A DNA stretch of 64,000 nt from Gnetum montanum (Eukaryota; Streptophyta; Gnetopsida; Gnetales; Gnetaceae), in the NCBI GenBank assembly GCA_015680685.1, contig MNCI01014449.1, positions 115,080 through 179,079 of the forward strand. Direction: 5' to 3'. The position numbers and the translations under genes were made by a program. Below are positions 23,560 to 34,113 of this stretch, piece after piece. Below the pieces are notes generated by a model. It had not been told where the DNA came from and did no database searches. It saw only the letters and a list, made by a program, of their open reading frames with translations. The first letter of the stretch is position 1; every line of letters begins with the position of its first letter.

Positions 23560-25930
23560 ATGTCTTCTTCTTCGCATAAGAGCATTTCACCGCTTAGGAC
23601 TAACACAAGAGGAAGTCGATGACATAATACACATAACCAAGATCTGCCAGTTCCTCAACAGTTTCATGTGGTCTATACTCATCCCGATGAGTATGTACTC
23701 GACTTTACCTTTATTCTCCACCAAGATGAACAACTACGTTGGAGAGACTTAGAGGGTAACATAGTGTTGCCTCCAAACTGATCAGTCCCCAACATGCTCC
23801 TTTGTGCTCTCACACGAATAGGCATGCCGCTTTTATACACAAAATATGTTGCATGTGATCATGACATAAGGGATTATCATCCCACAGAAGCACAACGTCA
23901 AAGGGACTTGTAACAGGAGAGATACCATACATCCTTGAAGGGTAAATGGGCCCATAACGCTCTGCACGTTTTGAGTGAAATTGAGGATGATGAACCTGCT
24001 ACAACAGGTTCCCCACAAAACAATGTTCCTCCTCCTAACACTGGTCATGAGGTGGTGTATCAGAACCTTCACTCCACCATTCACAACCCAGGTTTTGATA
24101 CCCATGAACATAAAGTGTTCAAAGAAGGAACACAAACACACGATAGAGCGAACGTTCTGATCATGATCACGATTGAGGCCAAGACCATCAAGAGAAGGTA
24201 AAAAAATCTATCATGGCAATGGTTCTCCTTCTTCTTCACCTTCATCGTCACCTTCATCCTCTCCTTCAGTGTCCAAATGTAGTCATAGGAAAACCAATCG
24301 TGAGGATAAGGAAAAACAAAGTGAAAAACATCGACGAGACAGTCGAGAATGAGGATGATGGCATTCTAAAGAATCAAGGCATAGAAGAAGGGAGAGTAGG
24401 GAACCACGTAAACACCATAGACGCTATGAACAAGATGATCATGCAGAACCCCTACTCACAACTAGAAGCATGCTAGATATAACAGAGGCCGTAAGAGTTC
24501 CAACAAGGCACCAAAAGGATAGTAGGATCAAGAGGTTAGACATGAACAACATCCCACAATTTGAAGGGGGATACAATGCTGATCCTCAAATCATGTACAA
24601 GCATTTCACGATGCATGTGCCTTGCAAAATATAGAAAACGAATGGCAAAAACTGAATTTGTTCCCAAGGACACTAGTGAAAGAAGCTGAAAGCTGGTACT
24701 GGTCCTTAGAATTGAAATCCATTCGGAGGTGGAGTACAATGTTAGAACTGTTCAATGATAAGTACCAACGTACTCCCGAGTGTCTAACTTGCAGAAGAAA
24801 ATCCAAGGATGGAAGCAAGGAAATCGTGAACCCTTGGATGTTTCCATGGGTTGCTATTACGCACTGTTACATCGTTGCCCTGGCCATGGTTATTCGTAGT
24901 AGGATCAACTACGCCATCTCGTGGATGGACTTAGGCATGAAACAAGAGGAATCCTTGGGACATATGCCCAAGGGAGGTTATTAGAGCTTAGGTCTCATCA
25001 AATTCATAGATTGCTAGAGCAAGTAGCCAAAGAAGAGGTGAGCTACGAAAGAGAGAAAGTGTGGAAGAATACAATCGAGATCCTTCCCTCTAAAAAATGG
25101 AAGTGAGATTTTGTGAGGAGGAAGAAGAGTCACCACTCGAAGAGATGGTGAATAGGAAAACTTTGCCTCTCCAAAAGTTAACAACAAAAGTATCGGCAAA
25201 GGTAGACCAAATGTGGGACTCCCTGGATAGTAGGTTTGAAACTGTTCTTAAAATTGTAGAGGAGTTTAGGGAGCGAGGTAGTGACCGCAACAAAAAGAAA
25301 AGGAGAGAAGTGGAAAATGCACATAACAAGGGTAAGGGTAAAATGGCCATCACAGAAGAGGTTGTGAATTTAAACACAGACAATGATGGGGGATGCAAGA
25401 TATGCCAATATGACCATCCTAAGGGATGTTTCCCAATGATCTCACATCTACAAGAGTCTGGGGTGTATGCACTCAACCCACGACTAAATAAACAACAAAC
25501 GCCCCGACGGTTACCTTATCCCTAAGGTAACCTAAGACAATTCCACCAACCTTCAACATATTATCCAAGTGGAACTCCACCACAACTCGTTGAGCAACAT
25601 CAATAGTGGCAATACCCACAGTCATGGGGGATGCCACCACCAAGGCAACAATACCACTGCCTGCAGCCTCACCCATATGGCTACTACTTGCAGCATCCAA
25701 TCTCTCCACGTGACTCTGTTAGTCACGTTACACCACAAAATCACTACCAAGCTCGTGAGTATTATAGAACTCCTTCTCCTAGGAAAGATAATCTACAAAC
25801 ATACCATCCTTCAAATCCATCCGCAACTCTCACACCAATAGCTCCATTACCACCCACTCCAACAATGCAAGGGAAACTCCCTACTCAACCACAGCAATGC
25901 AATGCCGCAAGGGATGCGAATCCTCAAACT
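23560..25930 (+). pseudogene. Gag of element E (broken)
   Basis: The start ATG is at 23560 (MSSSSHKSIS). Domains in order: an N-terminal block at about 23660-23830 (QFHVVYTHPDEYVLDFTFIL); a linker; a charged region at 24160-24450; a capsid-like region at 24540-24960 (MNNIPQFEGGYNADP, NIENEWQKLNLFPRTLVKE, LELKSIRRWSTMLELFND); an acidic coiled region (KVSAKVDQMWDSLDSRF, 25190-25245); the CCHC-like motif CKICQYDHPKGC at 25399-25434; and a Pro/Gln linker with YPQSWGMPPPRQQ-like sequence (25600-25900). Stops and frameshifts (at 23600, 24200, 24590, 24750, 25095) make it non-functional as written. Confidence 0.88.
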
Positions 25931-26886
25931 ACTGTTGGTTCTGACAATCGTATGAAGAAAAGACCTTTCTTCAGAACCAACAGTCCAACCAAGCCCTTAC
26001 AACCACAAGCGGTTGAACCTTTGAACGCCTCCCCATCAAACAAGGCTTTAGAGCTCCCTTCAAACCAAACACTGAGCTCAACACATACAGTTATGTTAAC
26101 AAATGCCGTAACTAATTGGATCAAGGTTAGCCATCTTCCTAGGAAATTATCTGATCCTGGAAGCCCTCTAATCTATCTCCAAATCATTCGAAATGAGCCA
26201 TGCAAAGCTCTTCTAAACTCAAGTTCTGGAGTCAACTTAATATCACAAGAAATGTACAAAGCCTAGAACTTGCCTCCATTAAGGAAGAGCAATATTCACC
26301 TAGAGCTGGTCGACCAGTCCATCACTGTTCCCTTGGGACTGGTGGAGGACATCGTCACCACTGTGTGTGGGTGGTCGTGCCCAGCTGATTTCCTAGTGAT
26401 ATAAGTGAATAACGGTAAAGGTGACTTCCCAATAATAAGGGGAAGGGCATGGCTAAGTACTATAGATGCATGCCTAGGAATCTATGATCTTTCCCTGGAA
26501 ATGTCAAAGGAGAAATTTTTTGGAAAGATCGAGAAGAAGAAGGTTCCATGCATCGCATACAGTGATATAGGGTGCAATTGCATGCAGAGATCATGGTTGT
26601 GCAAAGTTTAGCATTACCTGCATGCAACCGGTGTGCACAAGAAATTAATATACAAAAGTGCCTGTATGCAGCAGCCACATGACAAGAAGACACCTAGTGG
26701 TTGATAGCTAATCAAGAGAGTAACTCACTAACGTGCATGGAACAAAGTGAGGGAATAACTTGCGCTTACATTGAAAGCATAGATGCACTAGAGCAAGTCC
26801 GCTACTAACTTCCAAGCCTTAACCCGGAAAACATCAACTGGGGGAAGTTGGAAACTACTAAAAAATTCAAACAAGAGCCCTGGTAA
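25931..26886 (+). pseudogene. Aspartic protease of element E (broken)
   Basis: The region ending at 26266 reads MLTNAVTNWIKVSHLPRK, then LLNSSSGVNLISQEMYKA. The family active site DSG/DTG is here NSS, so the catalytic Asp and Gly are gone. The second block DFPIIRGRAWLSTIDACLGI lies at 26418-26480. A Cys-rich linker (NRCAQEINIQKCLYAAAT, about 26616-26680) follows, then a truncated KLETTKKFKQEP, where the deletion of RT begins. Confidence 0.8.
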
Positions 26887-27580
26887 GAGATTGTTAGTTA
26901 ATGTGCAACAGACCAAACCCTTCTATGAATTTAGAAAGGTCAGTGTGCACAATACCTCTAAGAAGGGACAACCCTGCTCACTATATTGGATCTTCTCCTT
27001 CTAACTCAGTCATGGGGGAGACGGCCACCTCTGCTAACTATTTGAGGCCCTCAGTTTCTTTTTAAGTTTTTGTTTTACACATTTTTTCTTACAACTTTCT
27101 TTAACTTTTCTTATTTTTGTTTTGCAACATTGTTGATACTTTTTCATTTCTTTGTGTGATTCTTTGTTTTTTTTTTGTTCTTGTTCTTGTTTTATCTTTG
27201 TTTGTTGTTTTTGTTTTGTTAGATTCGTCACCTAATAAGTGCTCCTGATGGTGGTATGAACTGTATTCTATTGATTGCTAATGTTTGGTTTTTACCTTTG
27301 AGTTATAATGTTGATACTAAGGTATGGTTCTTTTGATATAACAGGCAATGGGTCCACATCATAAATGCACCCATGAATTTCTATGGTCTCTCTTGGCTTG
27401 GAACTATACAGTCCCTTTCTTTCATAATAAACTATTAACAAATTGGTGACTTGACGTTTTTGAAACTAAGGAAGGACTCAGGAACTGAAAAGGGTGTGAC
27501 TTCAAAGAGATTTGATGCATTTGTGCTGGCTATTCTCTTGGGTGCTTGGATGTTTTCTTCTTGAGTTTTCCTTACCATTC
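26887..27580 (+). other. Deletion junction and post-pol noncoding DNA of element E
   Basis: Sequence from about 26887 (GATTGTTAGTTAATG) aligns with the DNA after B's integrase near 30207, so about 3.5 kb of pol is missing at this junction. It contains a polypurine-like tract TCAGTCATGGGGGAGA (27006-27021), a very T-rich stretch (27056-27225) and the block shared with A up to the N gap. No gene is supported. Confidence 0.7.
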
Positions 27581-27843
27581 NNNNNNNNNNNNNNNNNNNN
27601 NNNNNNNNNNNNNNNNNNNNNNNNNNNNNNNNNNNNNNNNNNNNNNNNNNNNNNNNNNNNNNNNNNNNNNNNNNNNNNNNNNNNNNNNNNNNNNNNNNNN
27701 NNNNNNNNNNNNNNNNNNNNNNNNNNNNNNNNNNNNNNNNNNNNNNNNNNNNNNNNNNNNNNNNNNNNNNNNNNNNNNNNNNNNNNNNNNNNNNNNNNNN
27801 NNNNNNNNNNNNNNNNNNNNNNNNNNNNNNNNNNNNNNNNNNN
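27581..27843. other. Assembly gap (263 N)
   Basis: A run of N inside the noncoding part of element E. The homologous stretch of A is about 430 bases, so the N count may not be the true length. Confidence 0.99.
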
Positions 27844-28795
27844 TCATCATTCTTTCTCCATTTTCCACCTCATTGTCGGTTGTATTAGTAGTCTATATTT
27901 TGGTTGATGCATTGTTTTCTTTTTGGTGAATTCTTGTGGTTAAGACTTTAACTCTTGCTTCCAAATGACATTTCCAGAGCCTACGAACTCTTTGAATGTG
28001 GGATTGTTAAGGCATCAAAGGCATGAGCCTGCTTTGGGGAGGACCCACTGGCAATCCTATTTGGTGCACTAGTTAACTTATTTCCTTTAAACATTTTGGC
28101 AATCAACATTTGTTTTATTCATTCCCATCTCTGACATCCATTTTATCAGCATTGTTGTTGTTTCTTTTTCTCCATCTTTCTTATTCCTTATCTTTTTCCA
28201 TTCTATCGCTATTGGAGGATCGCTCTTAGTCATGGAGGCCCTGGTCCAATTTTTTTAATTTTCCTAATCCCTACACCTTAGGTATTCACCAGTGTTATAT
28301 CTCTAGAATTCATATTAGCCATATCATAACTCAGCCAATGGACCTTACATCGAGGCAAGGTATCAACTGTATTGTGATTTACTTATCCTTGCTCATATGT
28401 GACTGTGTTGTGTGTGCATATGGTAATCATACATCAATGGACTGGACTTGGAGGAAACACTCAGGATGGACTGGTGCTGGAACATTTGTGCAAGGAACAA
28501 GATTGATGGCGCGGTTATAGATGGACAATAGAAGGTGTAATCCTGGCATCGGTAGCAACATGTCTTCTTCTTTTCTCTCTCTCTTCTCTCTCAATTGCCA
28601 AATAAGGCTGGATGTCAATTGTGTATAGTGTTCATTCTTGTAGTCATAAACACTAATATTGTCATGTATTGTAATGATTGATCCATTCACATGTCATCCT
28701 ATTCACCATTAGTTGTCATTCAAGTTAATAATCCCATGCCTTCCCAATATTTTGTAATGAAATCAAGGACAAGTTTTCATTCAGTCATGGGGGTA
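27844..28795 (+). other. 3' noncoding part of element E
   Basis: No gene is supported. The first part matches A (1-150, reverse strand). The stretch at 28200-28260 matches the donor region of D's accessory intron (GTCATGGAGGCC against D's GTCATGGGGGCC), but the GT donor is changed (GGAGGATCGC). The accessory ORF itself is missing. About 28330-28690 matches nothing else in the window. The end (28720-28795) matches D just before its 3' LTR, with the PPT CATGGGGGTA. Confidence 0.6.
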
Positions 28796-29589
28796 TGATG
28801 AGCCGCGATATCACATACGCGATATCGCATTCGTGTGGCATACGCGATATTGCATCCTACCTCATCTTCTATAAATAAGAGGTGGTGCCCTTGGTTCCAG
28901 AGAGTTAGACTTAGATCCTTAGCCAAATTCTTGCAGTTTTGTTATTCTAGAGTTAGAATTAATTCTGTGTGCCTGCAGTAGGAGTTGTAGAGTGAACAGA
29001 TCTTTATTCGAACAATTTGTACCTGAGCACAATTTTGTGTACGGCAATAAAGACAAACTTTATGATAAACCTTGCACCATATAGATTAAGAAAATTAGTA
29101 CTTAATTATTATTTAATGTTTTCCTAGTTAATTGATATCTTTCTCAACCTTCAACCCTCTTAGTTAAATACACTCAGTACGACTGCTTCAAGCATGCGTG
29201 TAGTGCTTGGTAACCCAATAATGATTAGCGTTTGGTAATCCCAGTAGCGTTGCACTAGTTCAGGATGTCTACGACAAGTGGGAATGGATATTGGTGTTAG
29301 GAACATTTATAAACTAGTTAATGAATAGTTAAGTTAGCCAGTTAGTTCTCTCTCCCTTACCTTTATTAGCAGAAGACATAAAAAGATAAAAAGCTATAAA
29401 AATCATACACCTCAAGCTTACTTAACCATACAATCGTGACAATACAAGTAAGTTTGGGAAGACAACGATTGATTAACCCTGAGTGTTCCATTAAGGCGTG
29501 TAAGCACTTAGTCCTTGGAGTTCAACTGGATCGTGTGTGAAATGCTCATATTCGTATGGTTGAGTGTAGGGGTACCTCACCACTCATCA
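28796..29589 (+). repeat. 3' LTR of element E
   Basis: 794 bp, TGATGAGCCGCG to CTCATCA, flanked by target duplication CCAAG. It has one extra palindromic unit upstream of the TATA box compared with the 5' LTR, and lacks the duplicated CGTGACAATACAAGTAAGT seen there (5' LTR 23252-23310). Confidence 0.95.
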
Positions 29590-30180
29590 CCAAGGAAACT
29601 TATTTCTAACAATGAAATTCATTTCATAGGTGCTACCATTCTAAACTAATGCAACACTTAGGGGTAGAACATAAATTAACAAATCCATATTACCCACAAG
29701 CTAAAGGTAAAGCTGAAGTTACAAATAGGGAAATAATTCGAATACTAACATGTACCATTAGTAAATATAGGAAAGACTAGAGCACAAAGCTCAACAATGC
29801 TCTATGGGTCTATCGATCTTCTTAGAAACTTCCTATTGCGTTATATACCAAAAATTATCAACCCTTCCAATCCAAGTAGAGCTTCGTACACTTTCAATGG
29901 CTTGTAAAATTGATCTCAATTTGAGCCTAGAACAAAAGGAACATTTGATGACATTAACTATGCTAGATGAAAATTGACAGGTAGTCCTATCCATGAATGA
30001 AGTGCACAAGACACATGCCAAACAATGCCATGACTCATGCATAAGGAAAGTTAAATTCCAACCAGAAGATAAGATTTTTTTAACTAGAACCCCATGCACA
30101 TACTACAACAGACAGAATTTCAAATGCTATGGAAGGAAACTTATGTCATCCATAAAACTTTTCATTCTAGGACCATGATA
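29590..30180 (+). pseudogene. Integrase of element B, C-terminal part
   Basis: It continues from 22632 after the duplicated CCAAG. It holds ISNNEIHFIGAT, then a frame-broken region equivalent to GQVEVTNRE, then LPIQVELRTLSMACKIDLNLSLEQ (29868-29935) and NEVHKTHAKQCHDS with a RKVKFQPEDKIFL tail (29996-30090). A TGA after MLDEN lies at the same position as A's TGA. Non-functional. Confidence 0.85.
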
Positions 30181-31780
30181 ATTCACCACTCTTCAAGCCC
30201 ACACAAATGATTGTTAGTCAACACCCAACAAGTAAAAACTTTCCTAGAACTAAGGATAACTAGTGATATGAACACCTTAATGGATAGATGGGCACGTTCT
30301 ATTTTTGAACCTTCTTCTTTCAACACAGTTGTGGGGAAGATGACCATCCATGTTAACATTTTGTGATGGCTATCCAATTTTTGAACCTTTTGTTTTACAC
30401 TATTTTTTATATGTTTTTAGTTTTCTTGAATATTTTATAGCTTCTTTTATATATTTTATGTTGTTTATATTCTCTCGTGTGTTGTTTTCTTTCATGTTGT
30501 TTCATTCATAAGGAATCCTGAGTTTTTGCCATAGCAACTACTACTCCTGGAAGTTTATTAATACAATATTTAATATTTTAATTCATCATTAAATAACTAG
30601 ATTTCATCTTGGAATTATATCCTTAGTTAATAGATTATTAATTTTTTGTTGATATCAGGTAGCAAGTCCACAACATCCAACCATTTCACCTAACTCTATG
30701 AGGGTCTTCATCTTGGAATCATAAGGTCCTTTCATAATAAAAACTTAAAAAGGATCAATGACCTTGTTACTTGACGAACTTAGAATAGACTAAGTGAAAA
30801 TGAACAAGGATATGATTTCAAGGAAATTTGTTATCTTTTGTTCCCAACTTCTCTCTAAAGTCTTATGACTTCCTCCATTGGTCTCTCAACACTCTTGCCG
30901 TTGACTATAATAGAAAGTTTGTCTTTGCATGGTGTGGTTTCTATGATTAAAAAAACATGGGAATTCCAAGAACATCGCATAGACACAATAATGGGCTACA
31001 AGCACTTGTTATGGGACTAGGAAGATGTGTTACCCATGCCTAAAGGTACCCCTTCAACTAAGGTCCTTCCTATCTTCCTGCTTCTCTTTTCTTCTTTTCT
31101 TGGATTGATGGTTATCTTTTGGAGTTTGTCATGAATTCTAGATGGCCGAAGCATTAGGATATGGTAATGCCAAGTCACTAAATGTGGATGGACTCAATCC
31201 TACCTAAAGAAGGGATGGTATTAGATCATCTTAATTAGTAGTTCCATAAGGACTTCATGTGACTTGGATCAAAGAATCTCTTACCATACTCTCTCTCTTC
31301 CATTATTCTAACCTTATCATCAATTACCTTGCTACCTCCTATCATGGTTAATTGATGTGTCTGTTTTGATATGACATAATCCTCTGATGATGTCTCACAA
31401 GGACTTGATTTTTAACTTCCTAAGATCATTAATCATCCTTAGTGCCTATAGACTCCTTAGGATGAGAGCATGCAAGGTCATTAATGACATGAGCCTACTT
31501 TGGAAAGAACCCACTTGCATACCCCTTGGCCTTTTCAAGTTAAACTTCCTATCTTTATGTCATTTTCGTAATTTGTCTTATCACTTCACCTTTTGAATGT
31601 CTAGTTTTTCTTTCCTTTGGCATTAATTACTCATCTAAATCCAATCCAACTCCTCTTTCAATGAACTTGAAACACTCTTCCATGTTTTTGCCATCATTCT
31701 ATGCTTTTTTTTGGCTTTCCTTGGGCTCTCGTTTCATTCCTAAACTCTTCTAAAACTACTCAATTTTATAATGTAAAAAT
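30181..31780 (+). other. Post-pol noncoding region of element B
   Basis: No gene is supported. It contains a polypurine-like tract CACAGTTGTGGGGAAGA at 30324-30340, followed by a T-rich stretch. Blocks are shared with E, A and D (GTTGATATCAGGTAGCAAGTCC near 30648; TGTTACCCATGCCTAAAGG near 31029). Confidence 0.65.
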
Positions 31781-31784
31781 CTGG

Positions 31785-31854
31785 CTTGAATAGCCATGTT
31801 GACATAGCCTTGTCAATGCATCCCTGTTGATACAACATAAAAGGTCTATAAATA
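31785..31854 (+). promoter_or_regulatory. Internal promoter of element B
   Basis: The TATA box TATAAATA is at 31847-31854. Upstream, CATGTTGACATAGCCTTGTC (31795-31814) aligns with TATGTTGACGCAGCCCTGTT in the U3 of B's 3' LTR (about 36424-36443); over 27 aligned bases I count 7 differences, all transitions. The next GT donor is 157 bases downstream. It would drive the accessory ORF. Confidence 0.6.
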
Positions 31855-32003
31855 GCTATAACACTTAGCCAATTTTCCATCATTTGCTTCCAAACACTAG
31901 AGGAGTTTTTACATTTTTGAGAGCCTAAGTGACCTTCCAAGCACCATAACTCTTACACCACTCACCTAATTCATCTGGTTCTTCAATTCTCTAGCTATTA
32001 GAG

Positions 32004-32287
32004 GTGAGCTTTACGTTGTGGGGACCATAAACCTTTGGTTTCTTTTAGAAAATTTTCTCAAAACTTTTCTAACTTCCCAAGGTTTGCCCATTAAAATAAT
32101 ATTAAATTACTTATCCTCAGTGGGTCAAACTTAACAAAAAAAAATCTAGTAGCTAATAATTAAAATAATGTTCCTTACCAAGATCACAAACAAGCCTAAC
32201 TATAACCTGATCTAACAAGAAAGATATAAAAAAGAACTTAGGGTTACAAAATAGAAAGTTAATCCTGGGTTATGTTTGTGATCGTAG
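32004..32287 (+). other. Putative intron before accessory ORF of B
   Basis: The donor TTAGAG|GTGAGC is at 32004. The acceptor GTTTGTGATCGTAG| ends at 32287, immediately before ATG. It is 284 nt; D has 291 nt at the same place with well-aligned ends. Inferred from consensus and conservation only. Confidence 0.55.
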
Positions 32288-34113
32288 ATGGAATCAAAGA
32301 GAGGATAGCAAGTAGGAGGGCCTTCCAAACACATGGAGAAGTGGCCATGAGAAGGAAGGGACCAACAATAACAACCACAACAACCCCAAGAGTAAGTGGC
32401 TGAAGCAACACATGCAACAGGATGTCTTGAAGGGGATCCCAAAGTGGAATCTATTTGATAGATTCCCACCATAGAGACCAACCAATCTAGGTAGGATGAA
32501 GCTCTTAGGCTAAGGCCTAATCTCAAAGTCATCCTCATGAAGGCCTACCTAGAGAAGATAAGATCCAAGGAAGTTTATGGTTCCATTTTCTAAGAACTGA
32601 ACTTTAGACCCTTCTTTATGTTAGAACTTGAAGATGTCCACAAGGGTCTCCCATGTGGCCCATTCTCTCCACTAGTGGAAAATGGTATATGGGGGAGACT
32701 TATCTCTTTTGGAACAACTAATACGGAGATGCATTTGTAAAAATTAAACATATCATAGTCTCCTACTCTGTTGAGACCATCATGAAGATCCTCGGTTTGC
32801 TTGACACCAGGGAAAAATTGAAAGAGATTTCAACCCAAATAGACCTCAAAGTAGAAAATGAATGGATCTAGTGTTACTTTGGAGTGAATCGTAAGGAGTA
32901 TGATGCACTTACCAAGGCAGAGCAAGCATACTTCAAGATTGTTACCTACCACCTGAATCCAATGGTGAGGCTAAGTAAGGTCACTACCTTCTCTGCTCAT
33001 GCATGTGCTACTCTAAAAAGAAAATTCCTTGTTAACCTTCCCTAGCTAATCTATCTAGAGATAGATACGTGTTTCAAAAAACATAAGGGAAGGAAGATGC
33101 TTCCCTTTCCATGCTTGATTAGAAAACTATGCAAGAAAGGAGGCATAGCATGCTATGCTAATGACATAGTTCATCATGCTCCTATTGCATCATGATAGAA
33201 GATGATGAAGGATAAGACACTAGCTAAGCTACAAGAAAATGAGAGGCCACCACTACCACCTTCTATTGAAAAAACCATACTAGGAGTGCTTGCAATTGCA
33301 AAAAGGCTATAGAAAATCCATGAATAGTAGGTACAGCAACAACAATGCTCAATAGGTGGTGGGGAACCATCAGTTTACCGTCCAACACTAAGCCATCTTA
33401 ATGAGATCACAAGGATCATCAATTGGTTGGATCAAGAAATTATCTCGCTATTCTCAGCACAAAGGGACTAGGACTTGCAAGAACAAATCTAACTGCTTGA
33501 GAAGTTACAATGTCCATTCCTAGACAAACACTTCTAATATTTCAAGGAATGTTGTAACTTTCTCAGTTCAATTGAAGGAAGGTGAGGGGATGATTGTTCT
33601 AGTGATGTAGCATTTAGGATAGGATATAATGGTGAAGGTGATCATCAACAAGGTAGTTGAAGCCCTAAATGCTTCTATGATGATCATGTCAAACATTGTC
33701 ACAATGGTGGATATCTAGACATCCATAGGAGTAAGGAGTGGTTGGCTAAGCATTGCTCAACTAAAAGAAGTATTGGAATGACTAGTGGGAGTTGGGTAGC
33801 CACTTTTGAAGATCTTTGATCTTCTAGATGAAATCACTGCTACCTAGTTAGAGTGGCTTAAGATGAAGGGCAAACTTCTTATTGCCAATCCCCAATTGAG
33901 GTAGCCACCACTAAGAACGAAGAGTTAGCTATTGAGATTATGGAATTATGAGCCTATCTTTCTCACCCTACTATTCTCAGACTAGATATCACTAGGGATG
34001 AAGCTTTTTAATAGCTTCAACATAGATTATGAGAGGTTGAGAATGTAAAGGAGGCAATGGTCTTTGATGTGTCCTTGTCAAAGGCCATGACCTTCAACAC
34101 CGATAAGGGCTTG
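32288..34113 (+). pseudogene. Accessory ORF of element B, N-terminal part
   Basis: The ATG at 32288 (MESKRG) aligns with D's start (MTPKEK). The globular region at about 32760-33200 contains a YSVETIMKILGLLD block, ALTKAEQAYFKIVTYHLNP, MLPFPCLIRKLCKKGGIACY and ANDIVHHAPIAS, all matching D. Then a Gln-rich stretch, SVYRPTLSHLNEITR and a predicted coiled middle follow. It is interrupted at 34113 by solo LTR G and resumes at 35129. Frames are broken by many stops, mostly where D or other copies read Gln. The function is unknown; the pattern resembles the putative plant transposon protein domain. Confidence 0.7.

Larger units (their letters stand above)
22633..29589 (+). mobile_element. Element E: LTR element with gag and protease, RT-RNaseH-IN deleted
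   Basis: Perfect 5-bp target duplication CCAAG at 22628-22632 and 29590-29594, inside B's integrase. Both LTRs run TGATGAG to CTCATCA. About 31 differences are counted by hand over about 375 aligned LTR bases from the poly(A)-signal region on. Internally it keeps PBS, gag, a protease remnant and post-pol noncoding DNA, but jumps from the PR-RT linker (about 26886) straight to sequence following the integrase in B (B 30205). It also lacks most of the accessory ORF. It contains an N gap. Confidence 0.93.

Noticed and set aside
27056-27225. Possible transmembrane or Env-like segment after integrase in E (hydrophobic Leu/Phe run)
   Set aside because: It is the translation of a T-rich tract, with stops, and is not conserved as protein in B; best read as noncoding.
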